Positions 5,116 through 6,999 of a DNA stretch of 6,999 bases are shown piece after piece. This stretch comes from an uncultured Blautia sp. (GTDB lineage: Bacteria > Bacillota > Clostridia > Lachnospirales > Lachnospiraceae). The notes under the pieces are model-generated. The model had not been told where the DNA came from, ran no database searches, and saw nothing but the letters and a program-made list of their open reading frames with translations. Each line of letters opens with the position of its first letter. Position 1 is the stretch's first letter. The position numbers and the translations under genes were made by a program. The DNA lies in the NCBI GenBank assembly GCA_902476765.1, contig CABSEJ010000166.1:1-6999 (forward strand), in the 5' to 3' direction.

Positions 5116-5954
5116 GTGCCGGCCAGGGCGCCTTCGTAGACTGCCTTGGCAATCTGCAGCATTCCTCCGGTACAGTCTCCGGCTGCAAATAGACCGGGCA
5201 GGGCGGTACTGGTATCGGTTTCGATGAGAATATGATTGTTTTCCATAACAAGTCCCAGCTTCCGGGCTATGTCCGTGCTGTCGGCGGTACCCAGAGCCAC
5301 GAAAAGTCCGGCCAGGGGGAAGGTACTGCCGTCTTCCAGTTCCAGGTAGGAAAGGGAGGAATCACCGCCGGCGGAACGCAGCTTTCTGGTTTCAATCTGG
5401 ACAGAACCCAGCTCTTCCTGGGAAAAATCTGCCGGTTTTCCGTTGGTGAGGATAGTGACTTTGGCTGCCAAAGGCTCCAGGACTTTAGCCTCATGGAGCG
5501 CATAAGGGCCGTTTCCGAGAACAGCAACTTCTTTTCCACGGTAAAAGAACCCATCGCATATGGCACAATAGCTGATACCGCTGCCCTCGTACTTTTTCAA
5601 TTCCCGCAGGGCAAGGGTGTTTCTTTTTGTGCCGGTGGCCAGTATCAGAGCATGGGAATGGTAAGTGTGTTCCGGTGTGTGCAGAGTATAATCGCCGTCG
5701 TATTCTACGGAAAGCAGTTCCTCCCGGATAACAGGGATTTCCAGAGCCTGCAGCTGGGCCAGACCGTTTTCATAAAGTTCCTGGCCGGAAAGGGGTTTGG
5801 GAAGTCCGTAATAATTTTCAATTTTTGATGCCTTTTCCAAGGCGCCGCCTCCTTTATGGAGTACCAAGGGGCGTATGCCGGACCGGGCGGCGTACAGGGC
5901 GGCGGACACGCCTGCTGGTCCGGCTCCTGCAATTATCAGCTTTTCAATATTCAT
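5082..5954 (-). CDS. trxB: Thioredoxin-reductase-like flavoprotein
   Basis: A flavoprotein of 290 residues that would pass electrons through FAD and a CxxC pair to thioredoxin. The FAD fold starts with IIAGAGPAGVSAALYAAR (residues 7-24). The active-site pair is Cys130/Cys133 in YCAICDGFF, and the second FAD motif is FAAGDCTGG (256-264). At the position of the NADPH domain it has LGNGPYALHEAK (146-157) and then VTILTNGK (166-173). The usual reductase has GGGNSAxEEA followed by HRRDxFRA there, so the arginines that bind the NADPH phosphate are missing. Ferredoxin-linked, pyridine-nucleotide-independent relatives are known in Clostridia and are a possible match. AGGAGG (complement of 5964-5969) lies 9 nt before the ATG. 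It is transcribed before trxA but probably separately. Confidence 0.88.
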   Translation of the reverse strand: MNIEKLIIAGAGPAGVSAALYAARSGIRPLVLHKGGGALEKASKIENYYGLPKPLSGQELYENGLAQLQALEIPVIREELLSVEYDGDYTLHTPEHTYHSHALILATGTKRNTLALRELKKYEGSGISYCAICDGFFYRGKEVAVLGNGPYALHEAKVLEPLAAKVTILTNGKPADFSQEELGSVQIETRKLRSAGGDSSLSYLELEDGSTFPLAGLFVALGTADSTDIARKLGLVMENNHILIETDTSTALPGLFAAGDCTGGMLQIAKAVYEGALAGTRAVEYLKKRA

Positions 5955-6003
5955 GATGTGATTCCTCCTACTATTTACATGTTTTTATTTTATCATAATA
6001 GTA

Positions 6004-6019
6004 CCCTTAGTGTACAGAG
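6004..6019 (-). promoter_or_regulatory. Element shared by trxA and trxB, trxB copy
   Basis: Plus-strand CCCTTAGTGTACAGAG, with CTCTGTACACTAAGGG in the gene sense, ends 49 nt before the trxB start. AT-rich sequence with several -10-like words (TATTAT, TATGAT, TAAAAT) follows before the ribosome binding site. TTGTAC lies 17 nt upstream of TACACT on the minus strand, so the element may overlap a -10 box. Confidence 0.5.
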
Positions 6020-6037
6020 AGGAGTGAAGGAGTACAA

Positions 6038-6175
6038 CTAACGAAAAAAGCTCAAAAAATAGCTGAAAGCTGAATGCCCTCTTGCCGTAGGCCACTTAAA
6101 ATAGACTGGATTCCGTTGCAGTTTACGCATAGTGTGAACGGGAACATTCTCGCCGTAACTTCGCAGACAGTTCAT
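6038..6175 (-). CDS. Small ORF or repeat relic of 45 codons
   Basis: On the minus strand an ATG at 6175 opens 45 codons ending in TAG at 6038-6040. The product starts MNCLRSYGENVPVHTMRKLQ and continues with NPVYFKWPTARGHSAFSYF. No domain is recognised. AAAGAGA about 7 nt upstream is a weak ribosome binding site. I recall near-identical short hypothetical proteins in Lachnospiraceae genomes, which would fit a dispersed repeat with an incidental frame better than a gene, but cannot confirm it. It occupies most of the 311-nt gap between trxB and the sirtuin gene. Confidence 0.3.
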   Translation of the reverse strand: MNCLRSYGENVPVHTMRKLQRNPVYFKWPTARGHSAFSYFLSFFR

Positions 6176-6185
6176 GGAAATTCTC

Positions 6186-6214
6186 TTTATAATTTTATGA
6201 AAAAATGGTAAAAT
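6186..6214 (+). promoter_or_regulatory. Candidate promoter of the sirtuin gene
   Basis: Two -10 boxes are possible. TATAAT at 6188-6193 has CAGACA (6164-6169) as a weak -35 at 18 nt. TGGTAAAAT at 6206-6214 is a good extended -10 with only TTTATA (6186-6191) as -35. Either would give a leader of roughly 45-70 nt before the start at 6266. Confidence 0.4.
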
Positions 6215-6265
6215 AAGTGCAAGTAAAATCCTACGCTTATGTACGGAGAAGAAGGGAGGATTCTT

Positions 6266-6999
6266 ATGGATATGGAAAAGAAAATAGAAAGGTTAAAGTC
6301 TATTTTAGAGGACAGCAGCTATACGGTGATAATAACGGGTTCCGGAATGATGTCAGAAGGCGGGTATCAGGGATTAAAAACACCGGAGAGGGCTTATGAG
6401 ACGGAAAAGAAATACAGTTTGTCTCCGGAAGATTTGTTTACTACTATTTTTTATAACAACCGTACGGCCCAGTTTTTTGATTTTTACAGATCTCAGGTTT
6501 TGGAGAATCAGCCCCAGGTAACAGAGTCATCCTATGTGCTGGCCAGGATGGAGCAGGCAGGAAAACTGCAGTGCATCATTGACAGTAATATATATGAGCT
6601 GCCCCAAAAGGGAGGCTGCAAAAATGTGATTTCTCTCCATGGCTCCATTTATAAAAACAAATGTCCTCACTGCGGCCGGGAATATCCTATGGAATATATC
6701 AGAGATTCTAAAAAAATTCCCAGATGTGAAAGCTGCGGGCGAGTGATTCGGCCGGGAGTTATGTTGTTTGGAGAGACGATGGACAGCAGTCTGATGTCAG
6801 AGGCGACAAGGCAGATTGAGAGAGCGGATGTGCTGCTTTTGCTGGGAACGGGTATGAATTCTGAGGTGTTCTCCAAATATGTCCGTTATTTCCATGGAAA
6901 AAAACTGGTGATTATCCATAAAGAGAGTAAACTTTTAGATGAAAAGGCGGATTTGGTGATTCTGGACGAAGAGCTCACGCTGCGTGCCACCTATGTGAG
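6266..6999 (+). CDS. Divergent Sir2-family protein (sirtuin-like), 3' end outside window
   Basis: At least 244 residues are visible and no stop occurs before the window ends. Sirtuin features that are kept: the zinc ribbon Cys133-x2-Cys136 and Cys154-x2-Cys157; the catalytic-loop histidine His125 in VISLHGS; RPGVMLFGE (162-170); and the NAD-loop counterpart GTGMNSE (194-200). Features that differ: the first NAD motif is TGSGMMSEGGYQGL (24-37) in place of GAGxSxxSGIPDFR, losing the Asp-Phe-Arg; and the TQNIDGLH motif is IIDSNIYELPQ, keeping the Asn (Asn108) but changing the Asp to Tyr. NAD binding or deacylase activity may be altered or lost. GGGAGG at 6254-6259 lies 6 nt before the ATG at 6266. 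It diverges from trxB. A macrodomain-linked ADP-ribosylating sirtuin is less likely, since its usual GAGAGLS motif is absent. Confidence 0.8.
   Translation, partial: MDMEKKIERLKSILEDSSYTVIITGSGMMSEGGYQGLKTPERAYETEKKYSLSPEDLFTTIFYNNRTAQFFDFYRSQVLENQPQVTESSYVLARMEQAGKLQCIIDSNIYELPQKGGCKNVISLHGSIYKNKCPHCGREYPMEYIRDSKKIPRCESCGRVIRPGVMLFGETMDSSLMSEATRQIERADVLLLLGTGMNSEVFSKYVRYFHGKKLVIIHKESKLLDEKADLVILDEELTLRATYV

Noticed and set aside
5232..5828. 198-codon plus-strand ORF opposite trxB
   Set aside because: It is antisense to a clearly recognised flavoprotein and has no domain or ribosome binding site.
1..6999. CRISPR array, tRNA or rRNA gene
   Set aside because: No regularly spaced repeats, cloverleaf with a TTCRA loop or rRNA-like tract was seen.

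Overview
The window reads as a low-to-moderate GC Firmicute genome, most likely a gut Lachnospiraceae (Blautia/Dorea-like). This rests on the style of the proteins, the strong AGGAGG ribosome binding sites, a Tn916-family recombination module, and intergenic repeats of a kind I associate with that family. No database check was possible, so the assignment is inference.

Positions 1-1870 are the recombination end of an integrated conjugative element of the Tn916/Tn1549 type. There is a structured leader, then an excisionase (xis), a hairpin terminator that can refold onto the int ribosome binding site, and a tyrosine integrase (int). After int comes a stretch dense in GTAAA-containing repeats and dyads that probably holds the Int arm sites and element end. 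A perfect 10-7-10 inverted repeat at 1844-1870 is a candidate crossover core. The rest of the element lies left of the window.

Positions 1919-3227 look like ordinary chromosome: a low-molecular-weight protein tyrosine phosphatase (+) converging on a membrane-anchored or secreted SGNH/GDSL esterase (-). Positions 3258-3615 hold no convincing gene. They carry a 20-bp perfect palindrome and a heavily folded GC-richer block that looks like a dispersed intergenic repeat, followed by the promoter region of the next gene.

Positions 3616-6999 form a redox-flavoured cluster: a Crp/Fnr-family regulator with a CX5C cysteine pair (+), thioredoxin (-), a thioredoxin-reductase-like flavoprotein without an obvious NADPH signature (-), and a divergent, partly degenerate sirtuin (+, cut by the window end). 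trxA and trxB each have their own ribosome binding site and share a 16-bp upstream element, so they may be co-regulated, possibly by the neighbouring Crp/Fnr protein. A folded 164-nt element of unknown nature lies between the regulator and trxA. A 45-codon ORF or repeat relic lies between trxB and the sirtuin gene.

The observations most worth following are the terminator/anti-SD switch before int, the shared trxA/trxB element, the nucleotide-site divergence in TrxB and the sirtuin, and the folded element at 4329-4492.
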